DNA from: Myxococcales bacterium UBA5297
Lineage (GTDB): Bacteria; Myxococcota; Myxococcia; Myxococcales; UBA5297
Assembly: GCA_002408385.1 (NCBI GenBank)
Contig: DHSB01000112.1
Coordinates: 1-22,174, forward strand
Length of the DNA stretch: 22,174 nt
Direction: 5' to 3'
The notes beneath the pieces are model-generated. The model saw only the letters and a list, made by a program, of their open reading frames with translations. It was not told the DNA's origin and did not search any database. Positions 7,723 to 15,746 of this stretch are shown here, one piece after another (position 1 is the first letter of the stretch; every line of letters starts with the position of its first letter). Position numbers and translations under genes: made by a program.

Positions 7723-9141
7723 ATGCTCACCAACCTCGCACTGTCCCTCGCACTGGCCGCCGCTCCCACGCTCAAGGCGGCCCAGGTCGACCACTACGCG
7801 CGCGGCGTCGAGGCCCTGCGCGCCCGCGACTCGGCCGCGGCGGCCGAAGCGCTCTGGGCTTGCACGGTGGTGCAGCCCGAGCGCGTCGAGTGCCACTGGG
7901 AGCTCGGCTGGGCGCACTGGCTCGCGGGCGACTGGGCCAAGGTGGTCGCGGCCTGGGAGCAGGTCGAGAAGCGCGCTCCGGCCCACGCCGAGCTGGCCGA
8001 GAAGCTCGCCGAGGCGCGCTCGCAGCTCGCCCTGCACGAGCGGCTCGCCGCGGCGAAAGACGCCCCGGTCGAAGCCCTGCACCGGCCCGCGCCCGAGGGC
8101 GCCGCGCTGCGCCTGCGCGCGGTCGGCGACGTGATGATCGGGACCAACTTCCCCGCCGGCCATCTGCCGCCCGAGGACGGCGCCACCGTCCTCGCCGCGG
8201 TGCGCGAGCTGCTCGCCGACGCCGACCTCACCTTCGTCAACCTCGAAGGCCCGCTGTGCGACCGCGGCGAGACGACCAAGTGCGGCAGGGGCGGCAACTG
8301 CTACGCCTTCCGCTCGCCGACCCGCTACGGGCGCTATCTGAAGGAGGCCGGGGTCGATCTGGCCGGGACGGCGAACAACCACAACAGCGACTTCGGCGCG
8401 GTCTGCCGCGCGGACACCGAGGCCACGCTCGACGAGCTCGGCATCAAGTGGTCGGGGCCGCCGGGCACCGTCGCCTCCATCGAGCGCAACGGGCTGAAGG
8501 TGGCGATGATCGCCTTCCACGCCTCGGGCGCGACCAACAACGTCAACGACATCGAGACAGCCAAGGCGCTGGTGCGCGAGGCGAGCGGCACCCACCACCT
8601 CGTCGTCGTCTCCTTCCACGGCGGGGCCGAGGGCCCGAAGGCCCAGCACGTCCCGCACGGCCCCGAGACCTTCTACGGCGAGAACCGCGGGGATCTGCGC
8701 AGGTTCGCCCACGAGGTCGTCGACTCCGGGGCCGACCTGGTGATCGGCCACGGCCCGCACGTCGTGCGCGCCATCGAGGTCTACAAGGACCGGCTCATCG
8801 CCTACTCGCTGGGCAACTTCGCGACCTACGGCCGCTTCAACCTGCGCGGCCCCAACGGCCTCGGGTTCATCCTCGAGGTCACCCTCGACGCCGAGGGCCG
8901 CTTCCTCGACGGCAAGGCCATCGCCACCCGGCAGATCGAGAAGGGCATCGCGGTCCCCGATCCCGACCGCGAGGTGCTCGGGGTGCTGCGCAAGCTGTCG
9001 GCCGAGGACTTCCCCGAGACCGGAGTGACGGTCGCCGAGGACGGAACCTTGGGAAGGCGCGCGCCCGCGGTGGTCGCCTCGCCGGCCGCGGCGGGAAAGC
9101 AGGCGAAGCCGGCGTCGGTCAAGCCGCAAGAGACTCCCTGA
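7723..9141 (+). CDS. Exported TPR-CapA protein (poly-gamma-glutamate capsule-type metallophosphoesterase fold)
   Basis: 472 aa from the ATG at 7723 (a GTG at 7714 would add 3 residues; neither has a clear Shine-Dalgarno). A signal peptide (LALSLALAAAPTLKAA) is followed by two TPR-like helical repeats (~22-110; HYARGVEALRARDSAAAAEAL and CHWELGWAHWLAGDWAKVVAAWE). A CapA domain runs from residue ~130: AVGDVMIGTN (metal-binding GD), TFVNLEGPL, AGTANNHNSDFG (NNH), VVSFHGGAEG, VIGHGPHVVRAIE and IAYSLGNF. CapA/PgsA proteins have a calcineurin-like fold and are needed for polyglutamate capsule synthesis in Bacillus. No CapB/CapC partners are visible here, so the role in this organism is open. The C-terminal tail after ~430 is low complexity. 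Confidence 0.9.
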   Translation: MLTNLALSLALAAAPTLKAAQVDHYARGVEALRARDSAAAAEALWACTVVQPERVECHWELGWAHWLAGDWAKVVAAWEQVEKRAPAHAELAEKLAEARSQLALHERLAAAKDAPVEALHRPAPEGAALRLRAVGDVMIGTNFPAGHLPPEDGATVLAAVRELLADADLTFVNLEGPLCDRGETTKCGRGGNCYAFRSPTRYGRYLKEAGVDLAGTANNHNSDFGAVCRADTEATLDELGIKWSGPPGTVASIERNGLKVAMIAFHASGATNNVNDIETAKALVREASGTHHLVVVSFHGGAEGPKAQHVPHGPETFYGENRGDLRRFAHEVVDSGADLVIGHGPHVVRAIEVYKDRLIAYSLGNFATYGRFNLRGPNGLGFILEVTLDAEGRFLDGKAIATRQIEKGIAVPDPDREVLGVLRKLSAEDFPETGVTVAEDGTLGRRAPAVVASPAAAGKQAKPASVKPQETP

Positions 9142-9677
9142 CCTCGGGTCCCTCCCCGCCCCACGGGTCCCGAGCGAAGAGGCGACCAGCGGGAGCCTAG
9201 AAGTCGAAGCAACTTGTCGGGACTGCACTCGTTGGTCCGGATCGCCGACCTTTGTGTCGGCGCCGGCCCCGCTGGCCCGGCCCCTCGCCTGCCAGACGGC
9301 GCGCACTTGCTCGTGCCTGACTCGATCACCGAGGGCGCGCCTGGGCGATCGCCCGTGCCGGCTCGCGTGGGGCTGGTCGCTCATCCCGAGCCCCTTCGAC
9401 GCCGCCCTCGCCGTGCTCGCCCCCACCCTGCGCCGCGCCCGCCCTGACCGCGCGGTTGCCACCCTGCGGTCCGAGGCGCTCGGCCTCTACCCGATGGTCG
9501 AGCCGCTGCGCGAGGGCTAACCCGCCAGTACTTCGTCCTCGATCGGCCGGCCCGGGCTGGAAGAGCCCCGGGCCGCCGGGGCAGCGCCCAGAGGCGTCCA
9601 ACCGCCCGTCACTGCTCGGAAATTGCCGGGAGGGGGCTTGGGGCCGGGTGTCCACGGATGCCCACCGCTTCTCGCAT
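9142..9677. other. Intergenic stretch without a recognisable gene
   Basis: Only short GC-driven open frames are present. The longest forward one (ATG 9254 to stop 9520, 88 codons) has a compositionally plausible 3' half (ending YPMVEPLREG), but I recognise no family, no Shine-Dalgarno and no good start. It might be the tail of a decayed gene. I therefore do not call a CDS. Confidence 0.4.
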
Positions 9678-10195
9678 CTTTTGGAACGCGATTGGCAGTG
9701 TGCCAATCGGTTTGCGGACCCTCCGGAACGCGATTGGCACCCTGCCAATCGGTTTCCGGACCCCCCGGAGCGCGAGTTGGCGCGTGCCAATCGCATTTCT
9801 GAGCCTCCGGAGCGCGAGTTGGCGCGTGCCAATCTCGTTTGGAAGGCTCCGCCCGGCGATCTCCCGATCGCCAAAGCCGTCGGGAGGGCCTCCGGAACGC
9901 GATTGGCACCGTGCCAATCCGGTTTGGAAGGCTCCCTCCGGCGATCTCCCGACCGCCAAAGCCGTCGGGCAGCCCTCCGGAACGCGGGTGCACAGCGGGA
10001 AATCGCGCGGCAGAGCCTTCGGAAGACGATTGGCACGCGCAGGATCCGGTTGCGGAGCCTTCGGAAAGCGATTGGCACGCGCAGGATCCGGTTGCGGAGG
10101 GTTCCGGAAGCGAATGGCACGCGCAGGATCCGGTTGCGGAAGGGTTCCGGAAGCGAATGGCACCTGCAGAGTGGCGTTCGGAAGGCCTCCGGACT
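9678..10195. repeat. Array of about 12 degenerate 42/43-bp repeats, half with a TTGGCA-N3-TGCCAA palindrome
   Basis: Unit starts (GGAA/GGAG or its replacement) fall at 9683, 9725, 9767, 9809, 9851, 9894, 9936, 9979, 10021, 10063, 10106 and 10149, so units are 42 bp with several of 43 bp. Units 1, 2 and 6 contain the perfect palindrome ATTGGCA-N3-TGCCAAT; units 3 and 4 carry TTGGC-N4-GCCAA. Units 5 and 7 are a second type (GGCGATCTCCCGA then CGCCAAAGCCGTCGGG). Units 9-12 have replaced the right arm with CGCGCAGGATCCGGTTGCGG. All units share the CTCCGGAACGCGATTGGCA core and a GGTTTGCGGA-like end. Frames stay open on both strands because no stop is in the unit, but the 43-bp units shift frame, so coding is unlikely. 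Confidence 0.88.
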
Positions 10196-10637
10196 TCGGC
10201 GGCGGGCGCGCTCGCCGCAATCCGGCAGGATGGAGTGCGGAGCGCGAGCCCGAGCTGAAGGCGCTCTTCCAGGCGCTCCGGCGGAGCTGAGACGCTCGAG
10301 TCGGGCACCGGGTTCGACGCGATGGGCCGCTTCTCCGGTCTGGAGCGAGCCCCCGGTGGTCGCGACGCTGCCTGGTCGTGGGACCTGAAACGCGCAGGAA
10401 GCTGCGGACGCGAGCTCGGCAAGAGGGCTCGCGCCGGCCGATTCGGCCGGCGGTTCCGGCGCTCGTCAAGGGCGCCGGGCTCATCGAGGCCCAAGCGACA
10501 AAGGGTCTGACCGGCGAGAGGCCGCAGGCTTGAAGTCCGGCCGAAAGCGCCGTGCTCGCGAGCCTGCGCCCGGCTCGTCACCACTGTCGGCCGCTCGCGA
10601 GGTGCCCAAGTTGTGGCGAGCAACGACGGAGGCAACC
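10196..10637. other. Intergenic stretch without a recognisable gene
   Basis: No ORF with family resemblance or a credible ribosome site is present. The one structural feature is a nested inverted repeat at 10431-10462: CCGGCCGA-T-TCGGCCGG at 10434-10450, and outer arms GCGCCGG (10431) and CCGGCGC (10456). No T-run follows, so a terminator is not supported. No promoter for the following gene stands out. Confidence 0.5.
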
Positions 10638-11072
10638 ATGGCCAACAGGACCACCGAGCAAGAGCTCCTCGACCTCGAGCGACAGTACTGGGAAGCCCTC
10701 AAGGCCAAGGACGCAGAGAAGGCGATGAGCCTGTCCGACGAGCCGACTATCGTCGCCGGGGCCGACGGGGTCGGCGTGCTCGACCGGAAGTCGATGGGCG
10801 CGATGATGAAGACGGGGCCCTACTCGCTGAGCAACTACGAGTTGAAGGACGTGCGGGTGCGGCTGCTGCGCGACGACGTCGGCGTCGTCGCCTACAAGGC
10901 CCACGAGGAGCTGGTGGTCGAGGGCAAACCGGTGAGCCTCGACGCGACCGATTTTGACCGAAGGCCGGAGAAGCCGGCCGCGCCTCGCTCAGGAGCGGGC
11001 GTTCGGCCGCCCGTTCGTCGAGGGGCGCACGCCTCCAGCGCATTTGTTGGAATGCGCGGCGCGGCTATATAA
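10638..11072 (+). pseudogene. DUF4440/SnoaL-like (NTF2-fold) gene, 3' end lost
   Basis: Starts at ATG 10638 with GGAGG 6 nt upstream. Residues 1-~104 look like a small NTF2-fold protein of the DUF4440/SnoaL-like kind: ELLDLERQYWEALKAKDAEK, VAGADGVGVLDRKS, YELKDVRVRLLRDDVGVVAYKAHEEL and PVSLDAT. In such proteins the next residues are normally a strand with WVRRDGxW and a final strand. Here the frame runs instead into DFDRRPEKPAAPRSG and a basic, low-complexity tail of ~40 residues, ending at 11072. The last beta strands are therefore missing, probably by a deletion or insertion near 10950. It may still be translated as a truncated protein; function unknown. Confidence 0.6.
11044..11071 (+). 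promoter_or_regulatory. Candidate sigma70-like promoter for the GHKL-STAS gene
   Basis: TTGTTG at 11044 and TATATA at 11066 are separated by 16 bp. The TATATAA stretch is conspicuous in a region otherwise ~70 percent GC, and it lies 40 bp before the GTG start at 11114. The -35 matches the consensus poorly, so only the -10 element is persuasive. Confidence 0.4.
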
Positions 11073-11113
11073 CGTCGCGCCCTCCCACTCTTGCAGCTCA
11101 GGAGCTTGAGACC

Positions 11114-12349
11114 GTGGCTGACGACATCCCGCTTCCGTCCAAGTGGACCCTCGACAATCCCAGCCCTCTGCTTCGTTGGCTTTCGGCCGGGCCGTCGAGC
11201 TTCAGCTTCGATTCGGTGCAGATCGCCGAGGCTTGGAGCCTGGTCGCGCTTGGAACCCTCGGTCGCCAGGAACGACCAAGCTCGTTTCCGGTCCAGCTTT
11301 CGACCGACAGCGCGACGGGCCGCTTTGCCTACGCCATCGGCCTTGAAGACGTGCTGCGCGGCACCCCGCCGGTTGGCCCCGGCCAGGAAGGGCGCACCGT
11401 CAAGCTGACTCGCGTCAAGCGGTTCGATGAAATCGAAGCAGACGCCGACAAGATCGCCCGCTTGCTCTTCCCCGGCGCGGCCCGACGCGACACGGCGCTG
11501 ACCATCAAGTACGTCCTCATCGAGCTGCTGCGAAACGTCGTCCAGCACAGCCAGGATCCGCTCGGCGGAGTCGTCGCCGCCCAGCTCAACGACCGCGGGC
11601 GCAACCTCGAGCGACCGGCGGTGCAGGTGGCGGTGGGCGATGCGGGCGTGGGGGTCCACGCGAGCCTGCTGCCGAAGCACCCGAAGCTCACCAGCGCCCA
11701 AGCGGCGCTCGACAGAGCGCTTTGGCCGCACATCTCGGGCACGTTCGAGGAAGGAGAGAGCGGCACGCTGGAGAACGCGGGCATGGGCCTGTTCTTCATC
11801 GCCGAGATGACCAAGCTGCTCGCCGGCACACTGCTGATCGCCAGTCGAGGCGCGACGCTCGTGCTCCGCGGCGACCCGGAGTTCGGCGACCGCCACGACA
11901 TTCGGTTCTTGGAGAGCGGGGCCGAGTTTCCGGGGACGCTGGTGGCGTTCGAGATTCCCGAGTCTTCGGTTGAGGACAAGGATGGTCTGTTCGAGGTGAT
12001 CCGCGAGCGGGCGAGAACGCGGGCGCCGCGGCGCGCTATCCATCGCTGGCTCAAATTCGAGGAGCCTCCGGCCAGCGTGCAGCGCTTTCTGGTTCAGCTC
12101 GCCGTGGAGAATACCGGCGAAGCGCTCGAATTCGCGGCCAAGCACCTTCTCCCCCGGCTCATGGCGAAGCAGCCCGTCGGCCTCGACTTTCGCGGGATTC
12201 CGGTCCTCACCCAAAGCTTTCTCCACTCCCTGCTCTATGAGCCTCTGCGAGTGGCCTGGGCCTTGCGGACCGAGATCTACATCGTGAATGCCGAGCCCGC
12301 CGTCCGCAGCAACCTCGAGCTTCTACAGAACTACGCGCTCGGCGGGTGA
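11114..12349 (+). CDS. GHKL-type ATPase fused to a C-terminal STAS-like (DUF4325-type) domain
   Basis: 411 aa; GTG start with AGGAG ~10 nt upstream. Residues ~125-285 are a histidine-kinase-like ATPase fold: N-box IELLRNVVQHS (136-146), G1 box VGDAGVGVH (174-182), and G2 GMGLFFIAEMTKLLAG (223-238). The C-terminal ~320-411 contains LDFRGIPVLTQSFLHSLL (357-374), typical of the STAS-like DUF4325 fold. There is no His-phosphoacceptor or transmembrane segment, so it is not a conventional sensor kinase. The N-terminal ~110 residues are not recognised. The layout recalls an RsbW/SpoIIAB-like anti-sigma kinase joined to an antagonist-like STAS domain, but this is analogy only. It stands alone, converging on the paralog gene at 12679. 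Confidence 0.8.
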   Translation: MADDIPLPSKWTLDNPSPLLRWLSAGPSSFSFDSVQIAEAWSLVALGTLGRQERPSSFPVQLSTDSATGRFAYAIGLEDVLRGTPPVGPGQEGRTVKLTRVKRFDEIEADADKIARLLFPGAARRDTALTIKYVLIELLRNVVQHSQDPLGGVVAAQLNDRGRNLERPAVQVAVGDAGVGVHASLLPKHPKLTSAQAALDRALWPHISGTFEEGESGTLENAGMGLFFIAEMTKLLAGTLLIASRGATLVLRGDPEFGDRHDIRFLESGAEFPGTLVAFEIPESSVEDKDGLFEVIRERARTRAPRRAIHRWLKFEEPPASVQRFLVQLAVENTGEALEFAAKHLLPRLMAKQPVGLDFRGIPVLTQSFLHSLLYEPLRVAWALRTEIYIVNAEPAVRSNLELLQNYALGG

Positions 12350-12678
12350 GCCCTGAAGGCGCGCGTCGAGAAACCCCTCTTCGACTCATTGGAGCGGTTC
12401 CGCTCACCCCGGGCCACCAGCTCGAGATTCGTCGGCGGCACGATTCCGCAGGGCCTCTCGACTCCGCTCCTGACTCGGCCGCCGGGAACAGCCGCGCCTC
12501 TGCTCGAGTCCTCGACGGGCGCACTGCTATGCGCCCCAACCATCCACCCGACCGATCGTCTCGGTTCCGGAAATCCCTCTTCGACTCGGACCGGTTCGGC
12601 TCGCCCTCGAGCGCAGCTCCAGGCGCGCCCGCGGCGGGCGCGGAGTCGAAGGGCCCCTCGACCTTCGGTCCCGCGGGC
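12350..12678. repeat. Convergent intergenic region with several copies of a dispersed CCCTCTTCGACTC-type repeat
   Basis: No gene is seen. Related segments occur at about 12363-12407, 12453-12473, 12571-12613 and (inverted) 12640-12660. They share CCCTCTTCGACTC or CTCGACTCCGCTC followed by CGGTTCCGCTCACCC-like sequence. The same sequence reappears inverted at 13178-13245 on the other side of the small membrane-protein gene. At 12645-12662 an imperfect palindrome (GTCGAAGGG/CCCCTCGAC) lies 17 bp past that gene's stop and could act as a weak stem downstream of it. Confidence 0.6.
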
Positions 12679-13116
12679 CTACTCCGGGGTCATCGCCGAG
12701 CCGAGGGCGAAGATGAGGGCGATGGCGGCGGCCACGGCCGCCACGATGAGCAGCGCCTTCAGGACCCGGCTCCGGCGCTCTCGCTTGGCGGCGATGCGCG
12801 CCTCTTTCTCGAAGAGAGGGCACTCGCTCACCGTCTGCCAGCCCTCGCCGATGTCCACCAAATCCGTCGACGAAATCCGGCCCTCGAGCACCATGCGCTT
12901 CACCACTTCGAGCTCGGCTTCGCCATCGGAGTCGAGCAGCTTTCGCGGCGCCTCGGCACAGGCGACGGCCAGGCCGAAGAGTCCCGAGAGCCCGCCGAAT
13001 CTCCTCGGCCAGATGTCCGGCGCGGAAAACCGGTTCTCCTGCACGTTCTTCACGAAGACGCGGCCGACCGCGCGAGGGTCGATCGCGGTCGAGAGAATGC
13101 TGTAGCGCACCTTCAT
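12679..13116 (-). CDS. Tail-anchored small protein, paralog 1 of 3
   Basis: 145 aa, ATG with GGAGG 4-5 nt upstream. It begins MKVRYSILSTAID, has a variable linker (~20-50), then a conserved block EAPRKLLDSDGEAELEVVKRMVLEGRISSTDLVDIGEGWQTVSEC (55-99, split here only for description), a charged segment KEARIAAKRERRSR, and one transmembrane helix (~119-140) with 5 residues after it. This topology predicts a cytoplasmic domain tethered by a C-terminal anchor. The conserved block (short helix, EGR-[IM]-[AS]-S, LVD-[IL]-G-x-GW) has some resemblance to GYF_2/DUF4339-type modules; that is a guess. Two paralogs lie at 15092 and 15747. It is flanked by inverted dispersed repeats. Confidence 0.75.
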   Translation of the reverse strand: MKVRYSILSTAIDPRAVGRVFVKNVQENRFSAPDIWPRRFGGLSGLFGLAVACAEAPRKLLDSDGEAELEVVKRMVLEGRISSTDLVDIGEGWQTVSECPLFEKEARIAAKRERRSRVLKALLIVAAVAAAIALIFALGSAMTPE

Positions 13117-13177
13117 CTGCCCTCCGCCCGCCCACCCGTTCGCCCGGAGCGTACGCCGAGCCTGCGAGGCCGAGGTC

Positions 13178-13245
13178 GGGCCCTTCGACTCCGCTCAGGG
13201 TGAGCGGAAGCGGACCGAGCTGAAGAGGGATTTCTCGACGGTCAG
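13178..13245. repeat. Dispersed repeat, inverted relative to the copies at 12363-12660
   Basis: Contains CCCTTCGACTCCGCTCAGGG (13180-13199) followed by TGAGCGGAAGCGG and GAAGAGGGATTTCTCGACG. Its reverse complement aligns with 12363-12407 (CGTCGAGAAACCCCTCTTC start) over ~45 bp with scattered mismatches. It belongs to the palindromic 'TTCGACxxxCTCAGGG' class of elements seen in many bacteria. It separates paralog 1 from the metalloprotease gene. Confidence 0.65.
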
Positions 13246-13282
13246 CGTGTCAGGCCCCCGCCTCTGCCTTCAGGCGCGACCG

Positions 13283-14974
13283 TCAGCCGACCAGGTGGTT
13301 GAAGTTGTCCTTGTGGCCGATCTCGAAGTCGTCGCTCAGGTACAGGCTCGGGTCCGAGTAGGTCGAGGGGCTGCCATCGCCGCGCTTGCCGTTGATCGCC
13401 ACGTTCGTGGCCGAGCCGATCTGGTTGAAGACCCCGGCGACCTGTCCGAGCGGGTCGAAGACGATGGTGAAGGTGCCCTGGCTCAGCAAGGCGTCGCGGT
13501 CGATCTCCCCGTAGACCTTGTTGAGGCTCTCCAGCGCCGCCTCCTCGGCCTTGTTGGCCCGCGGCTGCTGGAAGACCAGGCGCAAGAAGCCGCGCTTGTC
13601 GCGCTCGCAGCGGTGGATCTCGAGCTGCGCGTCGCCGAGCCCGTAGGCCTCGCGCAGCGTCGGCAGCAGCCTCTCGGCGAGCGCCTTCTGGCCGTCGAGG
13701 ATGGAGCCGCGGGGAATCGAGACCTCTCCGTCCCGCCAGGCCTCGAACTGCGCGACCGTCGCCTCGATCTGCTCCGCGGTGAGCAGCCCGCGGCCGAGCA
13801 CCACCTCCTTGAGCTGCGCGAGGTGGCGGCCCTGGTTCATCGACAGGTCGGCGAGCAGCAGCCCGCGGCCATAGTCCTCGAACCCGAGGCTGCCGTCGTC
13901 GGGGGTGAATTTGAGCGCGTTCAGGAAGAGCGCCCCGGTCACCTCGCCGGCCACGGCAATGCTCTGGTAGGCGCCGCTGCCGGTGCGCGCTTGGTACGAC
14001 TGGCAGAAGCGCAGGAAGAAGTCGTAGAGCGCGCCGCCGACGATCTCGCCGCCGTCATGGCACTCGTAGCTCTTGCCGGGCTCGCGCACGCGGGTGTTGA
14101 GGAAGCTGCGCAGCGCCCGGTCCGGGTTGTCGCCGGCGGTCCCGAAGACCGCCCCCACGGTGTCGGCCAGATCGGAGAGGGCGTTCGGCTTGGAGAGATC
14201 GAGCCCGGTCTCGACCAGCGCGCGCTGGATGACGTCGCTGTGCTTCAGGTTGGCGAGAAACGCCATGCCGTCGGCCAGCCCCTCGTTGACCGAGCGGACC
14301 TCGGCCGAGCGGGTGCTCAGGCTCAAGGCGGTGTAGCCCTTGACCGCGTCGAAGACCGCGTGGCCGCATTCGTGGGCGACCACCTCGGGCACCTGGGCGA
14401 GGTTGTAGACGGGGTTGCTCGGGTCGAACTCAGGCGTGGCGCCGTACCAGCTACTGCCCGCCTCGGTCGCGTGGCCGAGGCTCACCTTGCGCTCGGTGGA
14501 CGAGTAGTAAGCGTTCAGCTCGTTGGACTTGGTCTTGTAGGAATCGAGCGTCAGCCGCTCACCGTCACCCCAGCGTACCGGCTGATGGAGGTACTCCTCG
14601 GCGATCTTCTTCACCCCGCTGGCGGCGACGTAGGCGGTGGTGGCCGCGAGCTCGGGGGCGCCCTTGCCGAAGATCCACTCGCCGTCCTTGGGCCGCGCCT
14701 CGATGTCGACCTTCACCGAGCGGCCGGCTATCCCCTTGCCCTCGGGCTGAGCCTGGAACTCGTCGGCCCAAAAGCGCTCGATGTGGGGCGCGGAGGTGTT
14801 GGGGTCGTCGGTGTAGGCGCTCACCTTCAGGTCCGGCGCGTTCGCGCGGATGTCGGGGGTGAGCGAGGCCTTCAGCAGGCCGGAGTCGGTCTTGACCACC
14901 TTGTGCGGCGGCAAGGAGAGCTCGTTGCTCACGATGATCAGTCGTCGGGTCGGCTTGAGGATCTCGTCCGCCAT
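13283..14974 (-). CDS. Zincin metalloprotease (gluzincin-like, HECGH ... NEGLADG), no signal peptide
   Basis: 563 aa from the ATG at 14974, chosen because GGAGG lies 6 nt upstream; the in-frame extension to 15016 lacks one. Zinc site: VVAHECGHAVFD with His201 and His205 as ligands and Glu202 as base, and VNEGLADG giving Glu231 as likely third ligand, as in thermolysin/fungalysin-type gluzincins. A later CHDGGEIVGGALYDFF (305-320) resembles the H-x-x-G-E-I segment that holds the substrate-side histidine in that clan. The first ~130 and last ~200 residues are not recognised. No signal peptide or membrane helix is seen, so it may act in the cytoplasm or leave by another route. It is flanked on the same strand by tail-anchored paralogs (117 bp from paralog 2, 166 bp from paralog 1). 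Confidence 0.82.
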   Translation of the reverse strand: MADEILKPTRRLIIVSNELSLPPHKVVKTDSGLLKASLTPDIRANAPDLKVSAYTDDPNTSAPHIERFWADEFQAQPEGKGIAGRSVKVDIEARPKDGEWIFGKGAPELAATTAYVAASGVKKIAEEYLHQPVRWGDGERLTLDSYKTKSNELNAYYSSTERKVSLGHATEAGSSWYGATPEFDPSNPVYNLAQVPEVVAHECGHAVFDAVKGYTALSLSTRSAEVRSVNEGLADGMAFLANLKHSDVIQRALVETGLDLSKPNALSDLADTVGAVFGTAGDNPDRALRSFLNTRVREPGKSYECHDGGEIVGGALYDFFLRFCQSYQARTGSGAYQSIAVAGEVTGALFLNALKFTPDDGSLGFEDYGRGLLLADLSMNQGRHLAQLKEVVLGRGLLTAEQIEATVAQFEAWRDGEVSIPRGSILDGQKALAERLLPTLREAYGLGDAQLEIHRCERDKRGFLRLVFQQPRANKAEEAALESLNKVYGEIDRDALLSQGTFTIVFDPLGQVAGVFNQIGSATNVAINGKRGDGSPSTYSDPSLYLSDDFEIGHKDNFNHLVG

Positions 14975-15091
14975 CTGCCACCTCCACTGCCCTATTGCGA
15001 GCATCCGACCGCTCACCTGAGCGGGGGAAGGTTGTCGCAGGAAGATCCAGCAAAGTTGCTTCGGTCCGGCCGTACAGGCGCGCCGCGGGGC

Positions 15092-15580
15092 CTACTCCGG
15101 CGACATGGCCAGGGCGAGGGCGAAGCCGAGGGCTATCGCGACCACGGTGACCAGCGCGACGAGCAGGTTGCCCCCTATCCGCCTCCGGCGCTCTCGCTCG
15201 GCGGCGATGAACGCCTCTTCCTCGAGGAGGTAGCACTCGTCGACGGTCTGCCAGCCTTGGCCGATGTCGACCAGATCCTTCGAGGACATCCGGCCCTCGA
15301 GCAACATGCGCTTGACCTCTTCGAGCTCGGCCTCACCGTCGCACTCGAGCACCTGACGAGGCGCCTCGGCGGCGGCGACGACCATGCCGCCGAGACTCGG
15401 GCCGCCGCCCCGATGTCGGCGCGCAGATAAGCGCTCGAGCAGACTGGCCTCTTCGTCGGGGCGCGGCCCGCGCAGGAAGCGCGGCACCTCGAGCTCGCTC
15501 TCCCGCGCGTTCTCGGAGGCGACCCTCTCGATTTCCTTCTCGTCGGTCGTGCTCGTGAGGATTCGATAGCGCACCTTCAT
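15092..15580 (-). CDS. Tail-anchored small protein, paralog 2 of 3
   Basis: 162 aa from the ATG at 15580, with GGAG 5 nt upstream. The frame is open further upstream, but that part is only the shadow of paralog 3. It has N-terminal MKVRYRILTSTTDEKE, a variable and longer linker (to ~68), a conserved block from EAPRQVLECDGEAELEEVK to DLVDIGQGWQTVDEC (72-116), an acidic/basic segment EEEAFIAAERERRRR, then a transmembrane helix (~137-158) ending AMSPE. Within the block it is close to paralog 1 (12679) and paralog 3 (15747), pointing to tandem duplication. It lies 117 bp upstream of the metalloprotease on the same strand, so co-expression is plausible. Function unknown. Confidence 0.78.
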   Translation of the reverse strand: MKVRYRILTSTTDEKEIERVASENARESELEVPRFLRGPRPDEEASLLERLSARRHRGGGPSLGGMVVAAAEAPRQVLECDGEAELEEVKRMLLEGRMSSKDLVDIGQGWQTVDECYLLEEEAFIAAERERRRRIGGNLLVALVTVVAIALGFALALAMSPE

Positions 15581-15746
15581 CTCGTCTCCGATCCGAGAGC
15601 GGCCGACTCGGCCCGCACGAGCTACCGCGCGAGGCAACCAGCGAGAACGCGGTCCCGAAGCGAGCAGCGCGCCGCGAGCCGATGGGGCCGCCCCGTCACC
15701 TTCGGCGCCGGCTCCCGACTCGGTGGGGCGCGAAGCCGACAAGCGC

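Noticed and set aside
9678..10195. CRISPR array
   Set aside because: The whole 42-bp unit is repeated; there are no unique spacers between constant repeats and no cas genes.
9456..10388. Possible repeat protein with a 14-residue unit (ERDWHPAN-like) over the 42-bp array
   Set aside because: Several frames on both strands are equally open, the 43-bp units change frame within the array, and no ribosome site or signal is present.
10431..10462. Rho-independent terminator
   Set aside because: The nested inverted repeat is GC-rich but lacks a T-run, and no gene ends just upstream.
13247..15430. A 727-codon open frame on the plus strand
   Set aside because: Shadow of the metalloprotease and paralog 2 on the minus strand, which have Shine-Dalgarno sites and recognisable motifs.
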